Below, in pieces: positions 23,785-35,504 of a stretch of DNA of 64,000 nt. The position numbers and the translations under genes are program-made. The stretch's first letter is position 1. Every line of letters begins with the position of its first letter. The DNA comes from Rhexocercosporidium sp. MPI-PUGE-AT-0058. Its lineage: Eukaryota > Ascomycota > Leotiomycetes > Helotiales. The stretch spans positions 2,542,001 through 2,606,000 of the forward strand of contig JAGTJL010000006.1 of the NCBI GenBank assembly GCA_020746875.1. Direction: 5' to 3'. Under the pieces are notes generated by a model. The model searched no databases. It had not been told where the DNA came from and saw only the letters and a list, made by a program, of their open reading frames with translations.

Positions 23785-25487
23785 ACCATCGACATCTTCC
23801 TTTTTACTACAGCGATGGCGTACCCGGCGTTTTGTTTTCTACTGCATCCATCACCTACATGGCACCACACAATACATAATTCGCATAATACACACATTGG
23901 CATATTTCGACCAACACGACGAAATGATTAAGATTAACGACTCACGAAGCGCACGTACAATTTGCGCTACACTTTCCCATTCTGAGATTGAGATTGAGCA
24001 TGGCTTTCAATTTGTACTTTCTGCGCTGTATACCCTAGAGGATATGGGCGATGGCGCTTCTTTAGACTTTTAATGTACGAGTATACGTTGCTGGCTGGAA
24101 AGCGGCAGTATATCGGGGCAGGTCGGTTTGGAGATTTGGTGAGATCCGGGCTGGATCGGGGTTGGACAAGAGAATAGAAGAAAAGAAGAGAAGTCGTTGA
24201 TAGAGGCTGATAATACATAATTCATTCAAGATTGTTACCTCATGTTTTGGAGTCAATGTTGAGTTGTGGTGAAGTGACAGTAAATGTAGAGATTGAAAAT
24301 ACATGGAGAAGAAGTGTGCGGTAAGAATCAAACAATGCGAGCTTTCTTAGTCGAGTGGAAGGGTCAAATCTTGATACCATACTACTGTAATTTATTTATT
24401 CCTGTGCTGCATCTTATCACATTTCCTTCGGCCCAGCTACGATGAGAACGAATGAGGGGAGGCTAGGTCGTTAATGAATGCTCTATTCCAGCGACCGAGT
24501 TGACCGCTCCATCCGGGAAAATCTCGCCTCTCGATAGTAGTGTATAAATGTACTTGATACACCAGCACTTGGCCATCGCGGAAACCAAACACGCCATCAT
24601 CAAGATATTGCTTGGAGGTGGGTTCGAAAGGTCTCTTGGGTTTGGGACATTTTAGAAGGTTTGGAGTTTAAGATAGGATGTGGAGGATGGTGGGTGGTGG
24701 TGGAATCGGAGGGTTGGTAGTTTGAGTGTGAAAGTCGAAAAAGATGCGGAAAGAACGAGCAAAGCTGCGGCGATGATAGATTCTATTCCTTTGAATTTAC
24801 TCTTCAGACGGTTGGGCGGCAGAGGGGTCTATATACCTCACTGTTGAATGGTGCAAGGATTGCTGAGTTGTGTACTTGATTGAGCCTGTAGATTTTTCAT
24901 ACAGCGGTCTGCGTGATCAACATTGCCTTATACAGAATGATTACGCAGTCTGAGACTCGGTATATGTGCATCTTTATCAACTCTACAAGTCCTCATAATA
25001 TTTCTACTGTCTCTGTCAGCCGAGCAACGGAGAAGCTTTTCGCTTTCCACTGCCAAGCATGTCTGTGTGACGATATAAATGGACGGGGTGTCTAATTTCA
25101 ATGACGTTCAACAGCTGGGCCAGGTTGGTCGTACACGGTCAAGATGTGGAGCACAATTTCGAGAAGGAAATGGTGCTGTCAAGTCGGAGTCGCTGCCAAT
25201 TTACATATCTTAGAATGAATAGTGTAGTAAGAGAACAGCATGGGCATACCTGCACCTTTCGGGGAAGTGTTGTTGGTGAGGGAGACAGGGGGAGCGAAGA
25301 AAGGAGGACTCGATCAGTGGAAACTGTATGACTTGATCCTCGCAATCAACGAGAATCGCGTTGAAAGAAACATAAACCAAAGTCCGACAGTTGTTGCCTG
25401 AGGGGTTTTAATTCTAATATTCGTCAACCTCCAGACTTATCCTTGCCTTTCCACTCAGACATCAGTCGGCTTTCCAAACGTCACATT
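23785..25487. other. intergenic, no gene seen
   Basis: About 1.7 kb between convergent genes. Open frames are below 112 residues and without domains or splice support. Confidence 0.5.
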
Positions 25488-27146
25488 CTATAGTCCTATT
25501 GCATCCATTGACCCTTCTATCACTCTTTGACATATGCGCTCCATAGGTGTTGGGATGCAGGGCTGGGCAGCTCCTGGTTCGGGACCTGTCCAAGGGAGAG
25601 AGCCTTTTTGGCTCCTGATTTTAATGTCGACCGTATATCTCTTGCCACCATTGTCCTCTGCCATACGGCCACAATTTCTCAATGTATAAGATACAGAGTC
25701 TCCAGATTCGAGACTCTGAGTGGATTTGTCGAAATGGGATGTTCCTCTCTGAGTCCATTCCGCGTCTCCGGGCAATCGATTTGATTTCTTACAGACAATA
25801 TGCACCATCGGATGCCTGTTTTGCATTCTAAGTAGAATAGCAAAAGGATGCTTAGCAGACCCGTAGGACACTAGAATAGCCGCTTCATCAGTTATGCGTG
25901 AAGGGTATATGGAGATGGAGGCGAAATCGTCCTCGACAGTGCTCCACTGTTCTCGCGAGTCTGTCATTACACCTGCAAGGTGATAGCCACGCTCAGATTC
26001 CGGGCTCAATTTTACTTGGAAACAACCAAAAGGTATCCTCATCTCCTCTTTCTCTTGCTTGAAGTAACAGATTTGACTCACACCCCCAAGGGACGCGACA
26101 TCAGGAAGGTCAGCCATGCCATTACCGTCGAATTGGCCCCGAGCCACCAGGTTGCCTGGTAAAATTCTCACGAACTGATTATTCCCCGCCCCTTTCACAG
26201 TTATTGAAAGTTGCCTCTCGTCGCCCTGTCTAATACAGTTTAATTGCATATAATATTTGGACGATGAACCTCCAGAGGACGGAATGGTCGATATTCTTGA
26301 TGGCATCAGCAAAGCTTCGATCTCCATCCCTTTATTTGTCATTGCATAAGGAGCTCTATGAGACATCAATTTTGGCACCGTAATATCTCCGGACCCGCTG
26401 AAATCTGTAATGGACTGTGCTAACAGGCCTGAAGTGCCCCAACGCTGCGGCTTCCAGGCAAAAATAGACTCATCGTCTGAGATCCGAATGATTTCAAGTT
26501 GCAATCTTAGGAAAGCGTTAGCTCCTTCTCCGTATAAAGGCGACATGTTGACCCCAAAAAGACCCATGAGGCAGTAAGCAAGATCTTCAGTCCTGGTGGT
26601 ATTTCTGTTTGACGCCCAGGACATCTTTTGAGCAATCGATGCACACTCAAAGTCCATCAAATCAGCGACTCCCGTCTTTTTCTCGATCGCCTCCTTCAAA
26701 CAGTGCTTTGTACCGAGTTCGTTCCAAACTTCGTCGTAGAATATAAGAAATTCGGGAGCCAGTAGCTCTTGCAACGTCCATCCACGCTTCCACCATTCAC
26801 TGTCCCACATGGATCGAAAAGGGTCCGCATCGGACAGGTAGACGTAGCACACTTCCGCATCCCGGTACCACCTAAACATGGAATTGATTGCCTCGGAAAG
26901 CTCTGAACTGCTCGACTTGTCGATGCAGCATGAGTCTATCCAGGTATACTTCCAGCCATCGAGCTTAGCCTGCCGGCAGCATCCAATGATCTTGGAATAC
27001 CCCGCCATGTTGACTCCAAGACCTTCACGCAGGTCTTGAAACGTCACTTGTTCACCCTCCCAGCGGTGCGATAAGATAGCATAGCTGGGTATTTTGTCGC
27101 CGAAGAATTCTTCTAGGAGGAGCGTTGTGGTGTTGAGGAGCCTCAT
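25488..27146 (-). CDS. HET-domain protein (heterokaryon-incompatibility type)
   Basis: A single exon from ATG 27146 (MRLLNTTTLLLEEF...) gives 552 residues; an in-frame ATG at 27245 is possible but the HET domain starts at Met-27146. The domain is complete: YAILSHRW with the following E-V-T-F region, KIIGCCRQAKLDGWKYTWID and SCCIDK, AINSMFRWYRDAEVCYVYLSD, then WWKRGWTLQELLAPEFLIFY. A later segment (EDLAYCLMGLFGVNMSPLYGEG) fits the HET-E/vegetative-incompatibility subgroup. After the domain come about 300 residues with no NACHT, WD40 or ankyrin repeats. HET domains act in non-self recognition and can trigger cell death in fungal hyphal fusion. The partner and allele specificity cannot be read from one strain. 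Confidence 0.92.
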   Translation of the reverse strand: MRLLNTTTLLLEEFFGDKIPSYAILSHRWEGEQVTFQDLREGLGVNMAGYSKIIGCCRQAKLDGWKYTWIDSCCIDKSSSSELSEAINSMFRWYRDAEVCYVYLSDADPFRSMWDSEWWKRGWTLQELLAPEFLIFYDEVWNELGTKHCLKEAIEKKTGVADLMDFECASIAQKMSWASNRNTTRTEDLAYCLMGLFGVNMSPLYGEGANAFLRLQLEIIRISDDESIFAWKPQRWGTSGLLAQSITDFSGSGDITVPKLMSHRAPYAMTNKGMEIEALLMPSRISTIPSSGGSSSKYYMQLNCIRQGDERQLSITVKGAGNNQFVRILPGNLVARGQFDGNGMADLPDVASLGGVSQICYFKQEKEEMRIPFGCFQVKLSPESERGYHLAGVMTDSREQWSTVEDDFASISIYPSRITDEAAILVSYGSAKHPFAILLRMQNRHPMVHIVCKKSNRLPGDAEWTQRGTSHFDKSTQSLESGDSVSYTLRNCGRMAEDNGGKRYTVDIKIRSQKGSLPWTGPEPGAAQPCIPTPMERICQRVIEGSMDAIGL

Positions 27147-28054
27147 ACTGTCGATTGATGGCAGCCTTGTCGTCGTGAAGGAGTGCGAGATGGGTGATTC
27201 TTGGTAGTCTGGACGTCGAAGCCAGGAGCAGAAGGTGAACTTCACTGTATCAATGAAAAATTCGTCTGGCTATTTATTTGATTGCGGTCGTCCCAAGAGA
27301 TGAAGTTCGCATGTCGTTGCGATAAGTTGAAGTGCAACCTGAAGCTGCATGCAACTCGCTTAAGCGAGCCCTTCTCATAGGCAGCCAGAGATGTCTGCAA
27401 GCCACTTTCTTAACAGCGTATGATTCGCAGCCTTTCTTTCAGCTACATTGGTACGTATCAACCTATCAATGTCATGGAAAGCTTGTCAGGTAGTAATAAT
27501 GACTACCTATGTAATTTCTTCTCCTGTGTGGGGAATCGCAATCCAATAGATGCCTATCATACGCGAACGAGATCCGCTTGAGCACGTACTTGCCAAGGTC
27601 CGATATAGCCAATTAGAAATAGCTATACAAGTCGAACTCATCGTACGTAAGGAAATTTAGCTTTGCTTGTCTAAATACTGAAAAATAGTCAAGTGATGGA
27701 TGGGAGGGTCAGGGACTAAGCGAGAGTCCACCCACGGAATATTGTGTTCCCAGGCTTAGATACTAATTATCCGCTACTTATCACATAGCTTCAGTCTATT
27801 TAAGCTTGAATTCTAGACTCGGACAATTTCACAGCCGCAAACTGCTTGAAGCTCCCAAGGGTTTCGGTCTGAGACTACCCCGCACTTACCCCGCGTTCAG
27901 AATCCAAACATTGCCATTGAATATCATTCTGTGTTGCACTGTGCTCTGGAAAATCAACAGGGCAACAGAATAATGGCTTGACTCTGTCATGAGAATTAAG
28001 TTATTGACTAAGCTAGATCTCTACAAAATCCTCAAAACTCCGTCAATTCCAGCT
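27147..28054. other. intergenic, no gene seen
   Basis: About 0.9 kb upstream of the HET gene; it is also the 3' flank of the next minus-strand gene's neighbourhood. Nothing coding or repetitive was found. Confidence 0.5.
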
Positions 28055-28750
28055 TTACATTTCAATCAAAGCCAATGACCCGGCAGCAACGACGACCGAC
28101 GATAGCGAGATCAATACATCGATTGCAGCATTCCCAGTGACAACAGGAGGTGTAGTGGTATTGCTTGTCGAGTTGGAGCTTGTGATCGAATCACAAGTGG
28201 TGAAATTCTGACCACCGAAGTACACAGCCACGGTCTGCGCATCAGCAAGATGGAACATATGCAACACAGCTCCAGCGACTGAAGCATTGGTGGCACAGTA
28301 GTTTGCCGTGAAATTGAAGATGCTAGCCTTCCCCTCGCAAGACGAAGTGACAGTCGTTCCATCATAGTCTGCTGAGAAGCTCACGTTGGCGGCGGGGATC
28401 GTGATGAGGTTGAGAGTGTGGATCTCTTCGTAAGGACCGTTCTCGGGTTTTGAGTAGGTTGTGATGGTCTCGATAACGTGTGCACCGGCTATGTCATATG
28501 TTCGTGTAGTTCCGACGGTGTTGGTGGTGCCGTTCAGGGTGACTGAACCTTCTAGCGAGCCGCTCCAAGTCAAGTTTTAGCAGTCGCCGATAATAGACAT
28601 GACTTGCACGTAGGTGTTGGGAGTGGTGAAGATCACTGTGTTGGTACCAGGGAAGTAGCCATCACTGCAGCCATTTGCAGTCGAAGCGTTGTTCGGTGCA
28701 GCAATGCCTGACACGGCTGCAATAGAGGAGAGAATGAGTGAAGACTTCAT
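28055..28750 (-). CDS. secreted, GPI-like protein interrupted by an in-frame TAA
   Basis: Reading from ATG 28750, a signal peptide (MKSSLILSSIAAVSGIAA) leads into NGCSDGYFPG..., which runs to a TAA at 28577-28579. The same frame continues at once with NLTWSGSLEGSVTLNGTT and stays open for about 170 residues to a C-terminal hydrophobic anchor (AAIDVLISLSSVVVAAGSLALIEM). Several N-x-S/T sites and cysteines occur on both sides of the stop. Three readings fit. It may be a recent nonsense pseudogene (one base change from AAA would do it). It may be a strain or sequencing error. Or a 96-base intron (28552-28647, weak GTACCA donor, GCTAG acceptor, TGCTAAAAC branch) may remove the stop in frame. The segment lost by splicing looks coding, which favours the first reading. 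I do not recognise the family. Confidence 0.65.
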
Positions 28751-31212
28751 GGTTGAATATCGTCGACGTTTGATGTGCTGAAAAGGTAGAGTGTAATAGA
28801 AAGTGAAGAGACGTACTACCATTTATAGGTATAGAAAGACTAGATCATTATCCAGTCAAAACGCGATTCGGCTCTTGCAGCAGATTCCTGCTTCCCCGAA
28901 GCGAGCTTTAAAGTTATTCAGGGCTTACTATCAGCTAAGCCATCATAGTAGATGCTACCGTCTTTTTCGGGGTATTGATCCAAATACGCTTTTAGATTGG
29001 CTGCAAGTAACGCAAATCTTTGGGAGTCGGCAACTAATGGCAGCTAGTTGACAGCTTGCTATGACGTTCCTGAGACCACCGCAAAGCTAAGAGATCGAGC
29101 ATCGCCTTACGATCCTTTTGCTCAATCGAGAACATTGCTGTTAAAATCTTATTTCATGAACGCGCGATCCATGGGTTGTTATACATGTAACGACTTGTCA
29201 ATATAGCTGCTCGGTTTCGGGGGAAAATAAGAGCGCCAATGTTTTGACTCAGTGAGAAGAAGCAGCGATGAACGCTATCCCTTACTTCCGCCTTCCGCTA
29301 TGATGTGTCGTTCGCGCCTAAATTAATTATGGATCTCTCTGGAGTGAGGAGTCAATGTATGAATCGCAATTCATTTCTGATTCAAACGATTGTGGTCTCC
29401 TGTAATTCCTCAAATTGCAATTTCAATATCCCCATGCAATGTTCCCACTTCAATTCCCTGCAAATCATTCTTGCTTTCTTTGGGCAGGCTTTAGAAGAAA
29501 CTCACAAACCAATGATACAAGTGTTTCAAAGGTTTTTGGAGTTACGGTGTGCGAGATAAGAAGTTTGTTGATGGAGTACCAATGGCTGTGTGCAGACTTA
29601 GTTAGCACGATTCAGCTACCGTAATAAGTACCGTGAGCACCATCAGGTACGGAGTCAAACCTAGGCAGCACCATATCTATATATTTGCCCTTGCAGGATA
29701 CCTCATTCTAGCGACGGAACATAGACCATTTACATCTTACCCGTCTCTATGTTCCCTGTCTTAGCTTGCAGCCCAGCGCATTCACCAAGAAAGTGCAGCG
29801 ATATGGCTCATCAACGCCTTCGAAATTCCTCTTGCGCAAGACTTCCCAGCATCCTTCGAAGACGAAGGCTACGCCATCCTCTCCCATTGATGGGAAGGTC
29901 TAGAAATACACTCCGAGTAATACAACTCCTGTATCCCATTGCTGTCCCCAGACACACTTCCCCTCGCCCGACAGCTTCAAAAAATGATCATAGGGAGACC
30001 ATACCTACTCTAGTGCGTTCTCCCTAGCGTAGGAGGGTGCGAAAATTCTGGCCAAACAAGCGGTATTAAGGAAGAGATGCTTCATTGCGGATACCGGCCA
30101 TATTTCTAAGTTCCCTTGCTACTATTGCGGTCCTAGTTATGAGAAGACGGTAATTTATACTCCCTTTCATTGAGAGATCACCCAGCCCACATTTTGAATC
30201 GTTGGGATTGTGACTCGACAGGAAAGAGTACGGGGGTATGTATGTTCCTGAGAAATAATTCTTTTAAAGATAACGAGTGAACAAGTTTGGATCTAATGAG
30301 TTCGCTTTCATGATGAAAAGCCGCATGGTCGGCGGGTACGCTGAGATGGAATCTAGTTATCCGGTGTTGCAGCCAAAAAAATTTAAAATAAAACGGGATT
30401 AAGAGAATGATGATCCGAATCGTTTTCATGTGACAGCGGGCTACTTCAGGCGCTTGGGAAATCGATGCGTACATTAAGTAAAATAGTGTCCAATCAGGAT
30501 ACGCTGTTCAAGCTTGACTCTCTGATCGAACCGACACACAACACATATCTTCCGAAGTCTCTCATCCCTGCTTCATTTCCGACAGCATGAACTGTCGGAA
30601 CCGGATCAAAAAGTTCCAGTACAGCAGATAGCAGAATCGCAAGATTCGGTTGATCACAACTGAGGTTTCTTCTGAAGCAAGAGTCAACAACATGTTTCGA
30701 TGTCGTTTCGAAACAAAATAAGCTTTGCCATGCGAGAGCAAGACACCATGACGTCCCTGGGCGTCTAGGCGGATAGAGAGGATGCTGTCTGTGCTTTTAG
30801 GGAAGGTGTCTGATTATTTCGGATTCGGAAAAAGTTTGGTGGGCTATAGGGAAGACCTTCGGTTGCAAATGGTCAGAGGGGATGGAGATAATTAGGAACG
30901 GAAAGGAAGTAAAGGAAGATATTGAGACGACAGAAATGGAATCACCAGCAAGCAGAGACATTTTCTTTAAGGAGTGTATAAATTCAATTCTATCTAAATA
31001 ATCATCACACCAAGGAAATGACCGAATCACAGATTCCAGTCAATCCCATGAATCCTCTCTTTCTCGTAAACTTCACACAGAAGATGCTGCTAACAATGTA
31101 TGTACTGTACTTGACATAAGAGACAAAAGCACCACCACCTTATTTACAAACTCGGAATCACTCCCATCATTAGACTATCATCGTGCTCACAACTGTACGG
31201 CCAAATGCAGAT
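28751..31212. other. gene-poor region with a HET relic
   Basis: About 2.5 kb with no intact gene. A degenerate HET-domain start at 29801-29917 is listed separately. The rest is A/T-leaning with short frames only. Confidence 0.45.
29801..29917 (+). pseudogene. relic of a HET-domain gene start
   Basis: In one plus-strand frame the sequence reads IWLINAFEIPLAQDF...YAILSH, then TGA, then WEGLEI and a TAA at 29918. WLIN...YAILSH-x-W-x-x-x-E-I is the opening signature of HET domains; the intact gene at 25488-27146 has YAILSHRWEGEQV in the same place. The TGA replaces the residue between His and Trp. Downstream, to about 30130, weakly similar scraps occur in shifted frames. The piece is therefore a dead copy. 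A TGA where CGA would encode Arg fits C-to-T decay, as in repeat-induced point mutation, though one site cannot prove it. Confidence 0.55.
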
Positions 31213-32115
31213 TTACTGCTGCTTGGGGATGGAGCGGGCAAAGCGACGTTTGCTGAGGTTGTACTCGATAGCACGCTTCTTGGCAGCAGCAGACTGTGTG
31301 AAAGCGACTGAACCACCGAATGGGCCGGCGAGAGCGGCGTTCTGGAGTTTAGCAACGCAAACATTCTGGGCACCTCCAACTGAGCCGGAGCAGGTCATGC
31401 CAGCTGGCATGGCCATAGCGACAGGGAAATCCATGGTCTGAGCAGCGGAGAGACCGCCAATGCCGATACCTGGGACGTTGGTTGTGACCTCTGCCTTCTT
31501 GAAAGCAGCTGGGTCGGTTCCGCCAGATGTGGGGTCGACCATGGCGGTCAATGGGCCAGCACCGTCCTGGTTGACTTGGTGGAAAGTCATCATGACTGTT
31601 CCGTCGTCGGTGGTGGTTGGCAGACCAGATGATGCACCAGCACCAGTTGCGGCCTTGACACCAGTCTCGAGGGTACCCTTGGGTGTCTTGATACCGCCAT
31701 TTTGGCGCTCACCGAGTGAGCGGCGGAGGACGTTGGCGGAGTGGATCTCGCGGGCTGCGACTGTGTCGGTAGCATTTCCTCCGTCTCCCATGAAGAGAGC
31801 GATCATCTTGGAGGCATCGACTGGTCCAGTGGAAGTTCGGCCAAGAGCTGAGGCTCTGGCGGTACCGATTTCTCTGTCGCGAATGATGGAAGTATCGGCC
31901 TCGGAGCCGCAGGCTGGGGAAGCACAATCACGAGGAGTTCCGTCGGCAACTAGATAATGTTAGAGAATTTGATAGAAGTAGAAAATAAGCTTTGTCTTAC
32001 TCGAGAGACCTGGCATGGTAACTTGGTTGGCACCCTTTACTGAGTCAATGACGCCGTGGGCAAAGACATTGGTGGCAGCGAAGGCCACAATAAGGATTGC
32101 TGATGAGTATTGCAT
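31213..32115 (-). CDS. Egh16-like (GEgh16/Mas) secreted protein
   Basis: Exons 32001-32115 and 31213-31949 give 283 residues. The GTAAGA donor and ATCTAG acceptor restore MPGLS-IADGTPRDCASP in frame. A signal peptide (MQYSSAILIVAFAATNVFA) precedes HGVIDSVKGANQ, the usual mature start after Ala-His. Then come DTSIIRDREIG, MIALFMGDGG, AANV-type helix text, a Gly/Ala-rich middle and MPAGMTCSGSVGGAQNVCVAKLQNAALAGPFGG, all typical of the Egh16 family. Members were found in Blumeria and, as Mas/Gas proteins, in Magnaporthe appressoria; they are secreted or wall-associated and some contribute to plant infection. Saprotrophs also carry them, so a pathogenic life style does not follow. The basic tail KKRAIEYNLSKRRFARS looks like a processing or wall-binding end. 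Confidence 0.9.
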
Positions 32116-34937
32116 CTTGAAAATACGTGGTAAATAGTGGAAGATTGAAAGCAAAGACAATATTAAAAGATAGTTGAAATTGAATCTGTAACCGGCGCCT
32201 GGCTGGAATATGAAAGGATGGAAGCGAGGAAAGAAGAAGAAGCTGAAGATGATGATGATGAACAGAGAGAAGCTTTGAGCAGGATTTTGTCAGGTACTTA
32301 TACCGTACTGCCAAGAGATAGCTGGGCAAAAGCTTAGTTACGGAAAGACCAGATGCCAATCCCCTTGGTACAGCTTGGCTCGGGTGGCAAGCCTTCTGAC
32401 AGAGGAGTTGATCTCAGACTTGTTTGGAAACTCTCCTACCACGGATTTGACGGCAACCGACTCAGAATTAGACAGAAACGATCACCCCTCGGTCTAGCAA
32501 CAATTTTTGCATACTGGAAGATGCGACGAGACGCCTGAGCTGTGCGATTGGATCATGAGCATCAACAGTGGAAACAGGACCGGGCGACGAAAGTTTTGGT
32601 CAAAAACATGCTGCATTTCAGGCCACCCAATGAGAACCTCCCTTTCTCCATGTTTCCATGGATCTTGGCTATTCGTGAACGTTTGAAGGTTCCATGATCG
32701 TGGCGTATTTTCAAGGGCTTGGAAGCTGAGGCTCTGCGTGTTTGAGTCTTGGCCGAATCTTGACAGATCTGACCCACAAGACAAGAATCGATTCGAGTGA
32801 TCATTTTTCTGGTGGAGGAAGCGACGGAACAATAAAAATGATTGTATCACTTGCCTCCGGATTCGCAACGGGGATGAGAAGAAGAGTCCAGGGATTCCGT
32901 AGATCCTCAAACATTTCCCACTCCATGCTGGCAGAGCTTGGACCTTCTTCAAGCCAATAATACATGCTGGAGCAGACACAGCGAGAAGAATATATCACAT
33001 AATCAGCCAATTAAAGTCGATTACAGATATAAAGGAGACGATCGTGGGTTGGGAGTTGGTATCAGAAACCACTACCGGTAGGACTTTGACCCTTCGCATC
33101 TGGATGTTTGTAACATCCTAGCGTTATCGAGATGCAACACCATTCCCAACACAGCCACGGCCACGAACTGCAATTGTTTGGTGGCTTTTTCTTTTTGGGA
33201 GTTCGGCTGAAATGACCCCCATTTGCTTGAGTGGCTCGGCATAGTGACGGCCGCGCATGGTGCATCCAAGGCCAAGTGGCTTTGAAGCATCGCACGAAGC
33301 AGTCATCTCTCATACATGCTTGATGTTGTGAGGTGAGAATGATCCCGCTTGGTCTTTCACAAGATTGGCTGACGGTTCCTTACGAGACCGATATTTCGGT
33401 TGTGAGGAGCGTATAATGTGAGCGGAACGAACGGAACAATCTTCAGCTTGCTGAAGCTGGCAATGTTGGATGTTTCAAATCATCAAACCGTACCTAGCAA
33501 AAGATCCCGACTCTCGCTTAAGAGAACGTGACACTCGGTGTCTCCCCAGGTCAACTCTCACGAGAGGCACTAAGCCAAACATCCCAAGTCAATGGATGGA
33601 CGCTTGTAGTACATGACTGCGGGCAAAATCAAAAGCTCTAGAGGTCGTCCAACCATAATCTAAATCAATTTCGGGGGCGACTTGCGATCACATGGGGGCA
33701 GAAAATCGCTTAATATATTAGCGCCGTGGCGCTGGTCAACTTGCATTGCCTTCCGTCTTTCCAACTCACCTTCGAAGTTCCTCTTCCTAAACTATCCTTC
33801 CCCAAACTTCACACTACCTCAAAGACAAAATTAAAAGAACTTCATTCCCATCGCCGATTCAGACCCCAACCCCTTTCCAATATCTTTCATGCCTGTTCAA
33901 ACCTCGTGTTACCCCCGCGGAACATGCTTCCGTATTGTGCTCAGCCTCAGCAAGGCTGGGCTTGGGCATGCTTCGGCGGGACTAGACTCCCCGTGGTGGC
34001 ACATTTGACATTTGACAGCCTCGTCGGAACAATTCGATCGAGGCGCGTCTGATGCAGAATCTTAGTATTCTCCGAACTCCTCGGGTCAGATTTCAATAGT
34101 TCGATATATTTTTACCCATTCTGGATCTTGTTTCTCGTGTTCTTTGCTTGTTCTTCAGCTGGGGGTTGGAGAGACCGAGGATCGTGTGAGAGGGTTGAAG
34201 TCTAGTTGACTTAGGTTCATGAGGCCGGCCTTCGATTCTGCGAGGATGACATTCTAAAGAAGAGACAAAGTAACTGCCCTGAATGAGAATCTCAACGGCG
34301 TGCGTGGGTGATGGGAACCTGATTGCGGCCTACTGCAGAAGGCTGTGTCGCGTTCAATCTCCACTCAGTTTCAGTCGTGTTCAACTTGCTATCGTTTCGT
34401 TCTTGTCATATTCCAAAATCACATCACACATTCAAGTAATTAAAAATTGAGTTTCGTGAATTCATTTATTATGCAATATGTGGCTTATACTCCTCCAACA
34501 CCACACCCCAAACCCAGTTTAAGCAGATTTGCACCAGTATCCATGTCCATCCAAACCCCTCCCATGTGCGCCCTGTTCCAAAGAAAGAAATGCACAATAT
34601 GCCATTATCCCACACATGTCCGCCACAGAATCCCAAAGTCTCATTTTCAGCGCCCTTCCTCCAAAACACACGCCCAAGTCTCAGCCACTTTTGCTTGTTC
34701 GGCCCTTTCATCCCAGCACGTGACGTGCTTACACCACCTTCCTCCTTTGTTTGAGATGTCTGATCCTTCGCGAACAGCACCTAAGCAATGTTTCAGATCG
34801 CATTGCTTACTCCCTCTTGTTTTGAATGGACAAATCCACAGCCAGCACAGCAGGAGGTTTCACACGTGATCACATTCTCATGTTCAACCCCCCTTGTCTA
34901 AACCCTCCCGCTCCTCCTCCTCCTTCTTCCGTGCTAG
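32116..34937. other. long intergenic region, no gene recognised
   Basis: About 2.8 kb. Minus-strand frames at 32494-32979 and 33062-33313 lack motifs, signal peptides and codon regularity. An S/T- and P-rich plus-strand frame at 34447-34869 reads as C/A-rich non-coding sequence. Confidence 0.45.
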
Positions 34938-35504
34938 TCAGGCGGTCATCCTACGCTCGGATTCTTCACAGGCTATACACACTCCACCCCCAAAGACTCG
35001 TGTATGGCGTCTCCAACCCTCAGCCATCACTACCTCTCCCTGGACCTCTACACCCCCAGCCGTAGTCTTCGTGTAACTTCTTCGTCTCGGAAATTCGACC
35101 CCTTCCGCCTCGAAAGATTCGAAAGTCGAGATGATAGGTGAACCAGAGGTGGGGGAATCGTAGTACGAAGCGTTTGTACCCATCCCGAATCCGAGATCTT
35201 GTGTTGCGACCAGGGGCATGGGGGGTGTGAAGGGAGGTGGTTGGGGTGGTCTCTGGATACGATTTGTTGCTTGTTCAAAGGATGAATATATCTGTTGCTC
35301 ATCTTGGATATCTTTCTGGTCTTGGAACTGGGTGATTTCCATAGTCTTCTTCGAGAATTCGGGGGTCTCGGGGGTTTGTGCAAGGGTCCTGGTTGATCGT
35401 CTTCTTCTGATGATGAAAGTGCATATACCCAGCAATGCGAATGCGAGCAAGAAGTATGGTGCACTCATGGCCGCGTGGGCGTATGGTTCGGAAAGGACAG
35501 GCAT
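34938..35504 (-). CDS. small single-span membrane protein of unknown function
   Basis: 188 residues from ATG 35504 (MPVLSEPYAHAAM...), or 176 from the Met at 35468. A single hydrophobic span (about 15-31, APYFLLAFALLGICTFII) is followed at once by RRRRSTR, giving a short extracytosolic N-terminus and a cytosolic tail by the positive-inside rule. The tail holds a Pro-rich patch (RPPQPPPFTPPMP), then GFGMGTNASYYDSP and a region with GGVEVQGEVVMAEGWRRH. A TATATATA-like run lies only about 30 bases before 35504, which would suit the downstream Met if it is the true TATA box. No family recognised; a hypothetical membrane or endomembrane protein. Confidence 0.6.
   Translation of the reverse strand: MPVLSEPYAHAAMSAPYFLLAFALLGICTFIIRRRRSTRTLAQTPETPEFSKKTMEITQFQDQKDIQDEQQIYSSFEQATNRIQRPPQPPPFTPPMPLVATQDLGFGMGTNASYYDSPTSGSPIISTFESFEAEGVEFPRRRSYTKTTAGGVEVQGEVVMAEGWRRHTRVFGGGVCIACEESERRMTA

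Noticed and set aside
32494..32979. 161-residue minus-strand frame
   Set aside because: No domain, signal peptide or splice logic, and residue composition is like translated non-coding DNA.
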